DNA from: Xanthomonas sp.
Lineage (GTDB): Bacteria; Pseudomonadota; Gammaproteobacteria; Xanthomonadales; Xanthomonadaceae
DNA length: 64,000 bases
Direction: 5' to 3'
NCBI GenBank assembly: GCA_018262705.1
Contig: JADFDQ010000002.1
Location: forward strand, 62,001-126,000
Part shown: positions 32,859-43,052 of the stretch, one piece after another
How positions within the stretch are numbered: the stretch's first letter is position 1
Layout of the letters: each line of letters opens with the position of its first letter
Made by a program: the position numbers and the translations under genes
Notes under the pieces: generated by a model
Databases searched by the model: none
Seen by the model: only the letters and a program-made list of their open reading frames with translations
Told to the model about the DNA's origin: nothing

Positions 32859-34148
32859 ATGATGACGTTTTCCCGCTCGGGCGCCGCGCGTACCGGGATA
32901 TTCCTTGCAGCAATGCTGCGAAGCTGGCTGCTGCCGACTTGCCTGTTTCTGGCGTTTTCCGCAACGGCGCAACAGTCGGAGGATGCACCGCCCGGCGCCG
33001 ACGTGGCCTCGATCCGCGGCTGGCTGCTGGCGCACAATCCCGAGTTGCGTATGCAGCAGGCGGAGATCGAGGCCGCGCAGGCGCGGGTGGTGTCTGCCGG
33101 CAGCCTGCCCAATCCTGAAGCAGCCGTGAGCCTGCAGGGGCTGGGTTCCGGCAGCGGCCGCGTGACCAGCTACCAGCTTCGGCAGGACATTCCGCTGTGG
33201 GGCAAGCGCGGATTGGCACGCGAAATCGCCGAGCAGCAGGCGCAGGCGCAAGACGCCAGCCGCAGCGCAACGGCGCTGGATCTGTTGGCACAGGCGGAAG
33301 CGGCCTACGTGGACTACTGGCACGCCGCGCAGGCGCTGCAACTGGTTGATGCCCGAATCGCCCTGCTGGATCAGATCGAGGAAATCGCCGGTGTGCGCTA
33401 CGCGCTGGGTATGACGCCGCAGCAAGACGCCATTCGTGCCCAGGTGGCGATCAGCGCCGAGCGCGACCGCCGGATCGTCCTTGAACAGGCGGGCGAGGAA
33501 GCCGGCATGTTGCTCAACCTCACGCTGGGGCGACGCCCGGACGCCACGCTGCTGGCGCCGGAAAGTTTGCCGGGCCTGCCCGTGGCCAGCGCCACCCTGG
33601 GAGCTGCACTGCAGCGGCTGGATCATGGCCTGCATCCCGCCATACGCGCCGCCCAGGCGCAGTTGTTTGCTGCCCGGGACGGTTTGCGTCTGCGCCAGCG
33701 CGAGCGTTGGCCGGACATTACGGTCGGAATCGGCGCAATGCAGCGCGGCAACCGAATCGACGGCTACGAGTTGATGTTGGAGGTCGAATTGCCGCTGCAG
33801 CGGCGCGCGATCGCCGCCCGCGAGCGCGAAGCGCAGCGGGAAGAGGACGCGCAACGGGCCCGCGTCGAGACGCAGCAGACGGCATTGGCGGCACGCCTCG
33901 GAGTGGCCTGGTCGAAATGGCGCGGCGCACAGCGCCAGCGCGCGCTGCTCGAATCCACCCGCATCCCGCAGGCCGAAGCCAACTTCAATTCCGCGCTCGC
34001 CGGCTATCAGGTAGGCGCAGTGGACTTCAACGCATTGCTCGACGCCCTGACCCAGTGGCAGGACACCAGGCTGTCCCGACTCGACGCCAAACGTGACGAA
34101 TTGCTCGCCGCCGCCGCCGTGCGCGCCATCGAAGGAGACGCCCCATGA
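32859..34148 (+). CDS. CusC/CzcC-type outer-membrane efflux protein
   Basis: The protein has 429 residues. After a signal segment (LLPTCLFLAFSATAQ), OEP helices follow: IRGWLLAHNPELRMQQAEIEAAQARVVSAGSLPNPEA and the second repeat IRAAQAQLFAARDGLRLRQRERWPDITVGIGA. It forms the outer-membrane duct of a tripartite metal pump. The ATG at 32859 is chosen for position; an in-frame ATG at 32913 leaves a cleaner signal peptide and is an alternative. The stop overlaps the adaptor gene as ATGA. Confidence 0.85.
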   Translation: MMTFSRSGAARTGIFLAAMLRSWLLPTCLFLAFSATAQQSEDAPPGADVASIRGWLLAHNPELRMQQAEIEAAQARVVSAGSLPNPEAAVSLQGLGSGSGRVTSYQLRQDIPLWGKRGLAREIAEQQAQAQDASRSATALDLLAQAEAAYVDYWHAAQALQLVDARIALLDQIEEIAGVRYALGMTPQQDAIRAQVAISAERDRRIVLEQAGEEAGMLLNLTLGRRPDATLLAPESLPGLPVASATLGAALQRLDHGLHPAIRAAQAQLFAARDGLRLRQRERWPDITVGIGAMQRGNRIDGYELMLEVELPLQRRAIAAREREAQREEDAQRARVETQQTALAARLGVAWSKWRGAQRQRALLESTRIPQAEANFNSALAGYQVGAVDFNALLDALTQWQDTRLSRLDAKRDELLAAAAVRAIEGDAP

Positions 34149-35578
34149 ACCGCCAACGCAATGTTTTGATCCTCGTCGCCGCCCTGCTCGCACTCACCGC
34201 CGGTATCGGCATCGGCCGCTGGACGAAATCGACCCATGCCGCTGCGACTGCCCCGGCAGCACGTCAGGAATCGCGGCGTCCGCTGTACTACCGCAACCCG
34301 ATGGGACTGTCCGACACCTCGCCGGTGCCGAAAAAGGACTCAATGGGGATGGACTACATCCCGGTCTATGCCGAAGACGCGGCAACCGCAGCCCCCGGGA
34401 CCGTGACGCTGACGCCGGAGCGTGTCCAGATGCTGGGCGTGCGAACCGAGCCGGTACGCCTCCAGCACATGCCGGACGGTCTGCGAGTCAGCGGCACGAT
34501 CCGGTTCGACGAAACACGCCAGCTCGCGATCGCGCCGCGCTTTGATGGCTGGGTGGATACGCTGGCAGCCAACCAGACCGGTCTTCCGGTGAAGCAGGGG
34601 CAGACCTTGCTTACCGTCTACAGTCCGCAGCTGCTGGCGGCCCAGGAAGATTACCGGGTCGCCGATACCGCCCTGCACCAATTCGGTGGCGGCGACCCGG
34701 CCAGCCGGCAGGCCATGCAGAGCCTGCGCGATGCGGCGCGGCGCCGCCTGCTCAACTTCGGCATCAGCGAAACCCAGCTCACGCATCTGGCCCATCGCCC
34801 TCCAGGAAACCTCGCAATCACCGCTCCCGCCGACGGTGTGATCGTCGACAAACCTGTCGTGGCGGGCATGCGCTTTGCCGCAGGCGAAACCATATTGCGC
34901 CTTGCCGACCTGTCCACGGTTTGGGTCGTGGTCGACGTGCCTGCCACGCGCATCGACAGCGTCCGGCTTGGGCAGCGCACCGTGTTCACAACGCCGGCAT
35001 TGCCGGGACGGGAATTCGAAGGCAGGGTCGGTTTCCTGCAGCCAACGTTGAACGCAACCACGCGCACGCTGGGGGTACGGGTGGCGCTGCCCAATCCGAA
35101 CGGCCAACTGCGTCCGGGCCTGTTCGGACAAGTGATGCTGGTCGGCGACGCCGGGAAGCCCGTGCTCACGATTCCGCGATCGGCGCTGATCGACAGCGGC
35201 ACCCGCCAGATCGTTCTGGTGCAGGTGGCCGAAGGGCGATTCGCGCCGCGCACCGTGGCCATCGGCCGGCGCGGCGAAAGCGCGATCGAGGTGACCAGCG
35301 GCCTGGCTGAAGGCGAGCGCGTGGTGGTCGAAGGCAATTTCCTGATCGATGCCGAAAGCAACCTGCGCGCGGCGCTGGCCGATCTTGCCGATCCCGGTGC
35401 TCCCGACGCCGCGCCCTCCGAGAGTGCGATCCATGCACCGGAGCAAGCAGCGGATTCGAACAGCAACCCGCATGGCGGACACGCCATGACGCGGCCGGAG
35501 TCTCCGCCGGCGGGTTCGTCGGCACCGAATCCGAACGCCGTGCATGACATGCACAACATGCCCGGGATGGAGCACTGA
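34145..35578 (+). CDS. cusB: CusB-type heavy-metal RND periplasmic adaptor
   Basis: The protein has 477 residues. An N-terminal membrane anchor is followed by a heavy-metal-binding domain, YYRNPMGLSDTSPVPKKD then SMGMDYIPVY, the signature of CusB adaptors. Lipoyl-like halves (RFDGWVDTLAANQTGLPVKQG; LAITAPADGVIVDKPVVAG) and barrel strands come next. The C-terminal 50 residues are rich in His and Met (NPHGGHAM; VHDMHNMPGMEH) and may bind copper or silver. It links the CusA pump to the outer-membrane channel. Confidence 0.88.
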   Translation: MNRQRNVLILVAALLALTAGIGIGRWTKSTHAAATAPAARQESRRPLYYRNPMGLSDTSPVPKKDSMGMDYIPVYAEDAATAAPGTVTLTPERVQMLGVRTEPVRLQHMPDGLRVSGTIRFDETRQLAIAPRFDGWVDTLAANQTGLPVKQGQTLLTVYSPQLLAAQEDYRVADTALHQFGGGDPASRQAMQSLRDAARRRLLNFGISETQLTHLAHRPPGNLAITAPADGVIVDKPVVAGMRFAAGETILRLADLSTVWVVVDVPATRIDSVRLGQRTVFTTPALPGREFEGRVGFLQPTLNATTRTLGVRVALPNPNGQLRPGLFGQVMLVGDAGKPVLTIPRSALIDSGTRQIVLVQVAEGRFAPRTVAIGRRGESAIEVTSGLAEGERVVVEGNFLIDAESNLRAALADLADPGAPDAAPSESAIHAPEQAADSNSNPHGGHAMTRPESPPAGSSAPNPNAVHDMHNMPGMEH

Positions 35579-35579
35579 C

Positions 35580-38500
35580 ATGCTGGCTCGCTTGATCGGC
35601 TGGTCGATGCACAACGTGATTTTGATACTTGTAATGACCGCAGCCATCGTCGTCGGTGGCAGCTACGCACTGTTGCACACCCCGGTGGACGCCCTGCCCG
35701 ACCTGTCCGATGTTCAGGTCATCATCCAGACCGAAGCCCCCGGACAGGCCCCGCAGGTGGTGGAAGACCAGATAACCTACCCGCTGGCCACGGCCATGCT
35801 CGCGGTGCCCAAAGCGAAGGTGGTGCGCGGGTTCTCCAACTTCGGATCCTCGTTCATCTACGTGATCTTCGAAGACGGCACCGATCTTTACTGGGCGCGA
35901 TCACGGGTTCTTGAAGCCATGAGTGCGGCCTCCGGACGGCTCCCGGCCGGCGTTACGCCCATGCTGGGGCCGGACGCGACCGGCGTAGGCTGGGTTTACC
36001 AGTACGTGCTTGGCAGCGATCGCCATTCGCTGGATCAACTGCGCGCGCTGCAGGACTGGTACCTGCGCTTCCCGCTGACGGCTGCGGACGGCGTTGCCGA
36101 GGTGGCCGGCGTTGGCGGATTCGTGCGCCAGTACTCGGTGACGGTGGATCCGGTCAAGCTGCGCGGATACGGCATCGCGCTGTCGCGGGTGAATGAAGTC
36201 ATCGCCGCCAGCAACCGCGACGTCGGCGGACGCAGTCTGGAGCTGTCGGAAACCGAGTACATGCTGCGTGGCCGCGGTTACCTGCGCGGCATCGGGGATA
36301 TCGAACGCCTTGTGGTGAAAGCCGATGCCGGAACGCCGGTACTGGTGCGTGACATTGCACATGTGGAGCTGGTTCCGGACGAACGTCGCGGAATTGCCGA
36401 ACTGGACGGTCAGGGCGAAGCCGTTGGCGGGATTGCGATTGCCCGCTACGGGGAAAACGCGTTGGCTGTCATCGGAAACGTCAAGGACAAGCTCAGGGAA
36501 ATCCAGGCGGGCCTGCCTGCGGGCGTCAACATCCGCGCGGTTTACGACCGCTCGCAGCTGATCGACCGCGCCATCGCCACCTTGCGCACCACGCTGCTGG
36601 AAGAAAGCGTGATCGTGGCGCTGGTCTGCATGCTGTTCCTGTTCCACGTGCGCAGCGCGCTGGTGGCGATCGTGATGCTTCCGATAGGCGTGCTGACCGC
36701 GTTTCTTGCGATGCGCGTGTTGGGGGTCAATTCGAACATCATGAGCCTGGGCGGGATCGCGATCGCGATCGGGGCGATGGTCGATGCCGCCATCGTCATG
36801 ATCGAAAACGCGCACAAGCATCTCGAGCGCGATGGTGGCCGCAAGCCGCGTGCCCGGATCATGTTCGAGGCCTGCAGGGAAGTGGGGCCGGCGCTGTTTT
36901 TCAGCCTGCTGATCATCACCGTTTCCTTCCTCCCGGTGTTCGCGCTGGAAGCGCAGGAAGGCCGGCTGTTCAAGCCATTGGCTTACACCAAGACTTTTGC
37001 CATGGCGGGCGCCGCGCTGTTGTCTGTCACGTTGGTGCCGGTCTTGATGCTGCTGTTCGTGCGCGGAAAAATCGTGCCGGAGGCCCGGAACCCCGTGAAC
37101 CGACTGTTGATCGCGCTGTACCGACCGATCATCAACGCCGCCCTGCGGCAGCGGTTGCCGACGCTGCTGGTTGCCGGCGCGCTGATGCTGGCCTCGGCGT
37201 GGCCGGCGCTGCGACTCGGCAGCGAATTCATGCCCACCCTCAATGAGGGAACCTTGCTCTACATGCCGACCTCGCTGCCGGGGATGTCGGTGACGCAGGC
37301 GGCAAGATTGCTGCAGCAGCAAGACCGCATCATTCGTTCGTTTCCCGAGGTGGCATCCGTGTTCGGCAAGGCCGGCCGTGCCCAGACAGCCACCGACCCC
37401 GCTCCGCTGGAAATGTTCGAAACAACGATCAATCTCAAGCCTGAAAGCCAGTGGCGAACCGGGATGACGGTGGACGCGCTGATTGCGGAAATGGACGCGG
37501 CCCTGCAGTTCCCAGGTGTTGCCAACGCATGGACGATGCCGATCAAGGGACGCACCGACATGCTGTCAACCGGCATCCGCACGCCGGTCGGAATCAAGGT
37601 GTTCGGCAACAGTCTGGAGCAGTTGGAGCAGGTGGCGCGCCAGGTCGAGGCCGTCGTCCGGAGCGTGCCCGGCACCACCAGCGCCTACGCCGAACGCCTT
37701 GCCGGCGGCTACTACATCGACATCACGCCGGAACCGACGCAGCTGGCGCGCTACGGCATGAACGTGGGCGACGTGCAGGACGTGATCGCCACGGCGCTGG
37801 GCGGGCGACTGGTCACCACCACGGTGGAGGGGCGCGAACGCTTCGGCGTGATCGTGCGCTACCCGCGCGAGTTGCGGGAGACCCCGGAACAGATCGCCGA
37901 TCAGGTGTTGGTGGACACGCCGGATGGCGCGAAGATTCCGCTCGGCGAACTGGTCAGCTTGCGCATCCGCAAAGGCGCTCCGATGATCCGTACCGAAAAC
38001 GCGCAGCTGGCGGCGTACATCTACGTGGACACCCGCGAGCATGACCTGGGTGCCTACGTGCAACGAGCGCAGCGGGCGGTGGCCGCATCGGTGCGCTTCC
38101 CCGCAGGCACCCGGATCGACTGGAGCGGTGAATACGAATCCATGCGGCGAGCGACGGCGCGCATGCAGGTCGTTCTCCCGATCACCTTGGCGCTGATCTT
38201 CCTGCTGCTGTACCTCAACTTCCGGCGCGTGACCGAATCGCTGATCGTGATGCTGTCGGTGCCGTTCGCGCTGGTTGGCGGGGTCTGGCTGCTGTGGCTG
38301 CTGGATTACCAGCTCAGCGTCGCGGTGGCGGTCGGCTTCATCGCGCTGGCCGGCGTGGCCGCGGAAACCGGGGTCATCATGCTGATCTACCTCGACCACG
38401 CGCTGCAGGAAGTCATGGCGCGCTGCCGGGTCGAGGGGCGTGAACTTCGCCACGCCGACGTTCAGCAGGCCATCATCACCGGCGCGGTGGAGCGCGTGCG

Positions 38501-38699
38501 CCCGAAGATGATGACCGTGGTGGCGATCATGGTCGGCCTGCTCCCGATCATGTGGAGCCACGGCACCGGTTCCGAGGTGATGCGCCGGATCGCCGCGCCG
38601 ATGGTGGGCGGCATGGTGTCGTCGACGCTGCTGACCCTGGTGGTGATCCCGGTCATCTACGCGCTGGTGAAGGAACGACGGGTTCGCCGGCGAGGTTGA
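35580..38699 (+). CDS. cusA: CusA-type Cu(I)/Ag(I) RND efflux pump
   Basis: The protein has 1039 residues with the RND layout of 12 membrane helices and two large periplasmic loops. Family segments include DALPDLSDVQVIIQTEAPG, the proton-relay GGIAIAIGAMVDAAIVMIENAHK in helix 4, and GVAAETGVIMLIYLDHAL. The helix-4 A-x-VDA-x-IV form and the GRTDMLSTGIRTPVGIK segment are those of heavy-metal (HME) pumps, the latter typical of monovalent-metal exporters such as CusA. The ATG at 35580 directly follows the cusB stop. No CusRS pair lies next to it. Confidence 0.9.
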   Translation: MLARLIGWSMHNVILILVMTAAIVVGGSYALLHTPVDALPDLSDVQVIIQTEAPGQAPQVVEDQITYPLATAMLAVPKAKVVRGFSNFGSSFIYVIFEDGTDLYWARSRVLEAMSAASGRLPAGVTPMLGPDATGVGWVYQYVLGSDRHSLDQLRALQDWYLRFPLTAADGVAEVAGVGGFVRQYSVTVDPVKLRGYGIALSRVNEVIAASNRDVGGRSLELSETEYMLRGRGYLRGIGDIERLVVKADAGTPVLVRDIAHVELVPDERRGIAELDGQGEAVGGIAIARYGENALAVIGNVKDKLREIQAGLPAGVNIRAVYDRSQLIDRAIATLRTTLLEESVIVALVCMLFLFHVRSALVAIVMLPIGVLTAFLAMRVLGVNSNIMSLGGIAIAIGAMVDAAIVMIENAHKHLERDGGRKPRARIMFEACREVGPALFFSLLIITVSFLPVFALEAQEGRLFKPLAYTKTFAMAGAALLSVTLVPVLMLLFVRGKIVPEARNPVNRLLIALYRPIINAALRQRLPTLLVAGALMLASAWPALRLGSEFMPTLNEGTLLYMPTSLPGMSVTQAARLLQQQDRIIRSFPEVASVFGKAGRAQTATDPAPLEMFETTINLKPESQWRTGMTVDALIAEMDAALQFPGVANAWTMPIKGRTDMLSTGIRTPVGIKVFGNSLEQLEQVARQVEAVVRSVPGTTSAYAERLAGGYYIDITPEPTQLARYGMNVGDVQDVIATALGGRLVTTTVEGRERFGVIVRYPRELRETPEQIADQVLVDTPDGAKIPLGELVSLRIRKGAPMIRTENAQLAAYIYVDTREHDLGAYVQRAQRAVAASVRFPAGTRIDWSGEYESMRRATARMQVVLPITLALIFLLLYLNFRRVTESLIVMLSVPFALVGGVWLLWLLDYQLSVAVAVGFIALAGVAAETGVIMLIYLDHALQEVMARCRVEGRELRHADVQQAIITGAVERVRPKMMTVVAIMVGLLPIMWSHGTGSEVMRRIAAPMVGGMVSSTLLTLVVIPVIYALVKERRVRRRG

Positions 38700-38735
38700 C
38701 CCGGGTACGGTGCGGAGCGGAGCAGGACAGCTGGG

Positions 38736-41700
38736 TCAACCGCAGACCCGGTTGCGGCCGGCCGATTTCGCCCAGTACAGCAACCGGTCGGCCTGGCTGA
38801 CCAGCTTTTCGTGGTGCAAGATGCCGGTGCGATCGACGACCCCGGCGCTGATGGTCAACGTGGCGCCAGGCGCATAGCTGCTGCAGTCGATTGCCGCCAC
38901 CGCCGCACGCAGGTTCTCGCAGATGGCCATCGCCTCTTTCAACGCGAGGTCGGGCAGCAGGATGGCGAATTCTTCGCCGCCCCAGCGCGCCACGGTCCCC
39001 CGTGCGCCGATACCATCACGCAAAGCGTGTGCAATCGCAATCAACGCCTTGTCCCCGGCCCCGTGCGAATGCCGGTCGTTGATTTGCTTGAACAGGTCGA
39101 CGTCGAACAGGGCGAAGCTCAGTGGACGGTCAGCGGCCACGGCGCCGGCGAAAGTCGCCGCCAAGATCACGTTCATGCTGCGACGGTTGTGGACCTGAGT
39201 CAGGCCGTCTTCCAGCGCCAAGCGCTCGAACTCCTGCGACTTTTCGCGCAAGCGCCCCAGCAGAGCGGATTTTTCCTTGTCCGCACGGCGCAGTTCTTCC
39301 GCAGTGTTGCGCAGCTCGCTGGTCCGCTCGCTTACCACGCGCTCCAGCATGCTCGTGCGCTGGCGCAGGCTGTGCGTGCGCCAGCGGAACAGGGCCAGCA
39401 ACAACAGCAAGGCAACGGCCGTGGCCACAAGAATGAACCCGGTGCGCTGCCAGGGCCGTGGCGCAATGTCGATCTGCAGGCTGGTGCTGTCCGGACTCCA
39501 ACCCTGGCCAAGCCCGGGCGCGGAAACGCTGACATCGAATTGGTAGTGCCCCGGACCGAGGTTGGTGAACTGCGCGATGCGACTGCTGCCGCTCGATACC
39601 CAGTCGCTTTCCACGCCATGCAGGCGGTGACGGTAGCGCAGGAAACGCGGCACCAGGAAACTCACCGCGGCGTAGCGGAATTCCAGCTTGCGTGTCCCGG
39701 CCGGCAGATGAAGCCGCCCGTCATTGGAAACATCGACGACTCGATCATCGGCCAGCACCTGTTCCAGCACTACCCGAGGCAGAGTTGGTCGTTCCGAGTG
39801 CATGGCCCCCGGATTGACCATCGCCGCACCTCCGGCGGTTGCCACCCAGATGTTGCCGGTGGCATCGAGCAGGGAAGATGGACCCGACCCGCCGTTGCAT
39901 TGGGCGCTGGCCAAACCGTCGGCTTCGCCGAAGTGATCGCCGACCACCTGGCTTTCTCGCCCGTCCAGCACCGCCTCGACATTCTTGCGGGACAGCCGCA
40001 GCACGCCGCGATTCGAGGTCAGCCAGAACGAGCCGCGACCGTCGTCGATCACGGCGAAAAACGTGTCAATCGGCAGACCCTGGGCCAGCCCCAGGGAATG
40101 CATGACTTCATTCCGTCGTCGCACCAGGCCTCGATCCGTCGCGAGCCACAAAGCGCCGTCGGGATCGTCCAGAAAATCGAACACGACCTTCCCATCGTTG
40201 ATCGATCGGATGTCGATGGGTTCAACTTTTTCGCCTCGAATGACGGCGGCACCGTCCGATGTGCCGACCCAAAGCGCGCCTTGTCGATCAAAGTGCAGCG
40301 CCACGATGAACTCGCGAGGCAAGCCGTCGGCGCGCGTGAACAGCCGATATTGCCCCTCCTTGCTTCGCACCAGTCCACGCGTGGTACCTATCCAGACCGT
40401 ACCATCGGCCTGCTCAGCGATGGCCCGAACTTGATCGCTCCCCGGCATCCCGCTTGCATTGTCCGCTTGCGCAATGACCTTGCCATCGCGCAAGCGCAGC
40501 AAACCGTTGTTGTAGGTGCCTACCAGCAGACTGCCGTCACGGGCGGGCTGCAGACTGAGGATCGAATCACCGGGAAGGCCGTTGGACTTGGTATAGCTGG
40601 CTACGATCCGGTTGTCCCGCCACAGGTTCAGCCCGCGTCCGGTGCCGATCCAGACGCCCCCGCGTTCCGCCGGAGCCAGCGTACGCACGTAATCGTCGCT
40701 CATCCCCTGATTGCGGCCCCAATTCGTGAACGGCGTATCCGCGAGGTGGAGCAGACCGGCGTTGGTACCCGCCCACACGCTGCCCTCGCGATCAACGAGC
40801 AAAGATGCGACGCGATTGTTGGGAAGCTCGTCCTCGCTGGTGAAATGTTCGAGGCCGAGTGCTGACAGCCGATACAGGCCATTGTTGATGGTCCCGATCC
40901 ACAGGTTCCCGGCAGCATCTTCGGCCAGGCTGGGGACGTTGTCCTTGGGCAGCTGAGGAGAAATCAACTCAAATCGAGCATCGCGTCCAATGCGACGGTA
41001 TGCGCCATGCTCGGTCCCGACCAACATCCCTCCGGCCCGGGTTCGCCGCAAATGCGTGATTGCGCCGTCCGGCAACCCCGCCGTGGTTCCAAAAAAGACG
41101 CTGCCTTGATCGGTCACGTGGACCAGGCCGCGCGCTGTGGCCAGCCACACGCTGCCATCGTCATCTTCGGCCAAGCTGTAGGTGACGTCGCTCGGCAAGC
41201 CGCCATTTGCGACGTTCAGGTGGGTGGCCTTGCCGTTGTCGATGCGGGTGAGACCTTGGCTTTCGTGTGCCACCCACAGCCGTCCTCGGTGGTCGATGAG
41301 CGCGTCCATGACGCTGTTTTCAGCCAGCCCATCGCGCATTTCCAAGACCTGCCAGCGATTGCCACGTCTGATGGCCACCCCGCCCCGCGCGGTTCCAGCC
41401 ACCAACGCACCATCTGCTGCCACCCGCACCGAACGGATGCCGTTGTCCTTCAGCGCGGCGGTGTTGCTGCGGTCGAAGATCTGGAACTCCAAACCGTCAT
41501 AGCGAACGATGCCCTCCCAGGTGCCCAGCCACAGGTAGCCGTCCGGCGTCTGTGCCATTGCGTTGACCTGGTTGTGCGGTAGTCCCTGCCGGGTTGTCCA
41601 GACTTCGCGGTAGTACGTCGACAGTGGCTTGGGTACATGCGTGGATGCAGGTGAAGGCGCCACCGCCGATGCGGGCGCCGCCTGCGCCAGCGGCGCGAAC

Positions 41701-41759
41701 GCGGCCAGCAGCACCAGAAAAAGTGCCGTGCTTGTGGAAACGAGAGCCCCCCTGCTCAT
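38736..41759 (-). CDS. two-component-regulator-propeller diguanylate cyclase
   Basis: The protein has 1007 residues. A signal peptide (ALFLVLLAAFAPLAQA) leads into about 14 Reg_prop beta-propeller repeats (for example DGYLWLGTWEGIVRYDG, LPNNRVASLLVDREGSVWAGT) up to about residue 690. A Y_Y_Y domain, one membrane helix (GFILVATAVALLLLLALF), a coiled coil, and a GGDEF domain with active-site GGEEF complete it. No RxxD inhibitory site precedes the GGEEF. It should make cyclic di-GMP in response to an extracytoplasmic cue. The frame before 41759 is a shadow of orn. Orn lies 17 bp upstream in the same orientation. Confidence 0.9.
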   Translation of the reverse strand: MSRGALVSTSTALFLVLLAAFAPLAQAAPASAVAPSPASTHVPKPLSTYYREVWTTRQGLPHNQVNAMAQTPDGYLWLGTWEGIVRYDGLEFQIFDRSNTAALKDNGIRSVRVAADGALVAGTARGGVAIRRGNRWQVLEMRDGLAENSVMDALIDHRGRLWVAHESQGLTRIDNGKATHLNVANGGLPSDVTYSLAEDDDGSVWLATARGLVHVTDQGSVFFGTTAGLPDGAITHLRRTRAGGMLVGTEHGAYRRIGRDARFELISPQLPKDNVPSLAEDAAGNLWIGTINNGLYRLSALGLEHFTSEDELPNNRVASLLVDREGSVWAGTNAGLLHLADTPFTNWGRNQGMSDDYVRTLAPAERGGVWIGTGRGLNLWRDNRIVASYTKSNGLPGDSILSLQPARDGSLLVGTYNNGLLRLRDGKVIAQADNASGMPGSDQVRAIAEQADGTVWIGTTRGLVRSKEGQYRLFTRADGLPREFIVALHFDRQGALWVGTSDGAAVIRGEKVEPIDIRSINDGKVVFDFLDDPDGALWLATDRGLVRRRNEVMHSLGLAQGLPIDTFFAVIDDGRGSFWLTSNRGVLRLSRKNVEAVLDGRESQVVGDHFGEADGLASAQCNGGSGPSSLLDATGNIWVATAGGAAMVNPGAMHSERPTLPRVVLEQVLADDRVVDVSNDGRLHLPAGTRKLEFRYAAVSFLVPRFLRYRHRLHGVESDWVSSGSSRIAQFTNLGPGHYQFDVSVSAPGLGQGWSPDSTSLQIDIAPRPWQRTGFILVATAVALLLLLALFRWRTHSLRQRTSMLERVVSERTSELRNTAEELRRADKEKSALLGRLREKSQEFERLALEDGLTQVHNRRSMNVILAATFAGAVAADRPLSFALFDVDLFKQINDRHSHGAGDKALIAIAHALRDGIGARGTVARWGGEEFAILLPDLALKEAMAICENLRAAVAAIDCSSYAPGATLTISAGVVDRTGILHHEKLVSQADRLLYWAKSAGRNRVCG

Positions 41760-41776
41760 GCGTTTGATTGCGTCCT

Positions 41777-42346
41777 TCAGCCTGCCGGCAACCCCGCCAG
41801 CGCGCCCATGTGTTGTCGGTAGTGTTTCAATTCGTCGATGGAATCGCGCACGTCGCTCAAAGCGGTATGCGCGGAAGCCTTGTGGAACCCTGTGTGGATC
41901 GACGGCGCCCAGCGCCGCGCAAGTTCCTTGAGCGTGCTGACGTCGAGGTTGCGGTAGTGGAAGTGCGCCTCCAGCGCGGGCATCAGCCGGCTCAGGAAGC
42001 GGCGGTCCTGACAGATCGAGTTGCCGCACATCGGCGATGCCCCGGCCGCAACCCACGCTTGCAGGAATTCCAGCGTTCGCGCCTCCGCTTCGGCCAATGC
42101 GACGCCTTCTTCCAGCACCCGCCGCCACAGGCCGGACTTGCCGTGCTGGTTGCGGTTCCAGTCGTCCATCGCTTCCAGCGTCGCCAAAGGCTGGGCAATC
42201 GCCAGTTCCGGCCCCTCGGCCAGCACATTGAGCTGGGCGTCGGTGACGACGGTGGCGATTTCGATAATTTCGTCGCGAAGCGGATCCAGCCCCGTCATTT
42301 CGAGGTCGATCCAGATCAGGCGATCGTTTGCGACATCCGTGTTCAT
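41777..42346 (-). CDS. orn: oligoribonuclease
   Basis: The protein has 189 residues. The DEDD exonuclease residues are visible: Asp and Glu in [10 protein letters not shown], the middle Asp in SICQDRRFL, and [18 protein letters not shown] near the C-terminus. Orn degrades 2- to 5-nt RNAs and is the main enzyme clearing pGpG, the breakdown product of c-di-GMP. The ATG at 42346 has AGGTG upstream. It is followed by a diguanylate cyclase gene on the same strand. Confidence 0.95.
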   Translation of the reverse strand: MNTDVANDRLIWIDLEMTGLDPLRDEIIEIATVVTDAQLNVLAEGPELAIAQPLATLEAMDDWNRNQHGKSGLWRRVLEEGVALAEAEARTLEFLQAWVAAGASPMCGNSICQDRRFLSRLMPALEAHFHYRNLDVSTLKELARRWAPSIHTGFHKASAHTALSDVRDSIDELKHYRQHMGALAGLPAG

Positions 42347-42521
42347 GAATTCAGGCACCTTACGCACGATTCATCATAGGCGGCCTTCAGGATACGCCAT
42401 GACTTTCGGCACATATGGGACGATGTTTTGTCGAAGATAACGCAAATCAATCTCAAAAATCGAGATCGGGCGAAATCGACGCACTCTTGACCGGTGCCGG
42501 ACGCATGCAGGAGGCGGTTCT

Positions 42522-43052
<531 letters not shown>

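Noticed and set aside
38811-40865. 684-codon open frame on the plus strand
   Set aside because: It lies entirely opposite the propeller-GGDEF gene, whose domains are clear.
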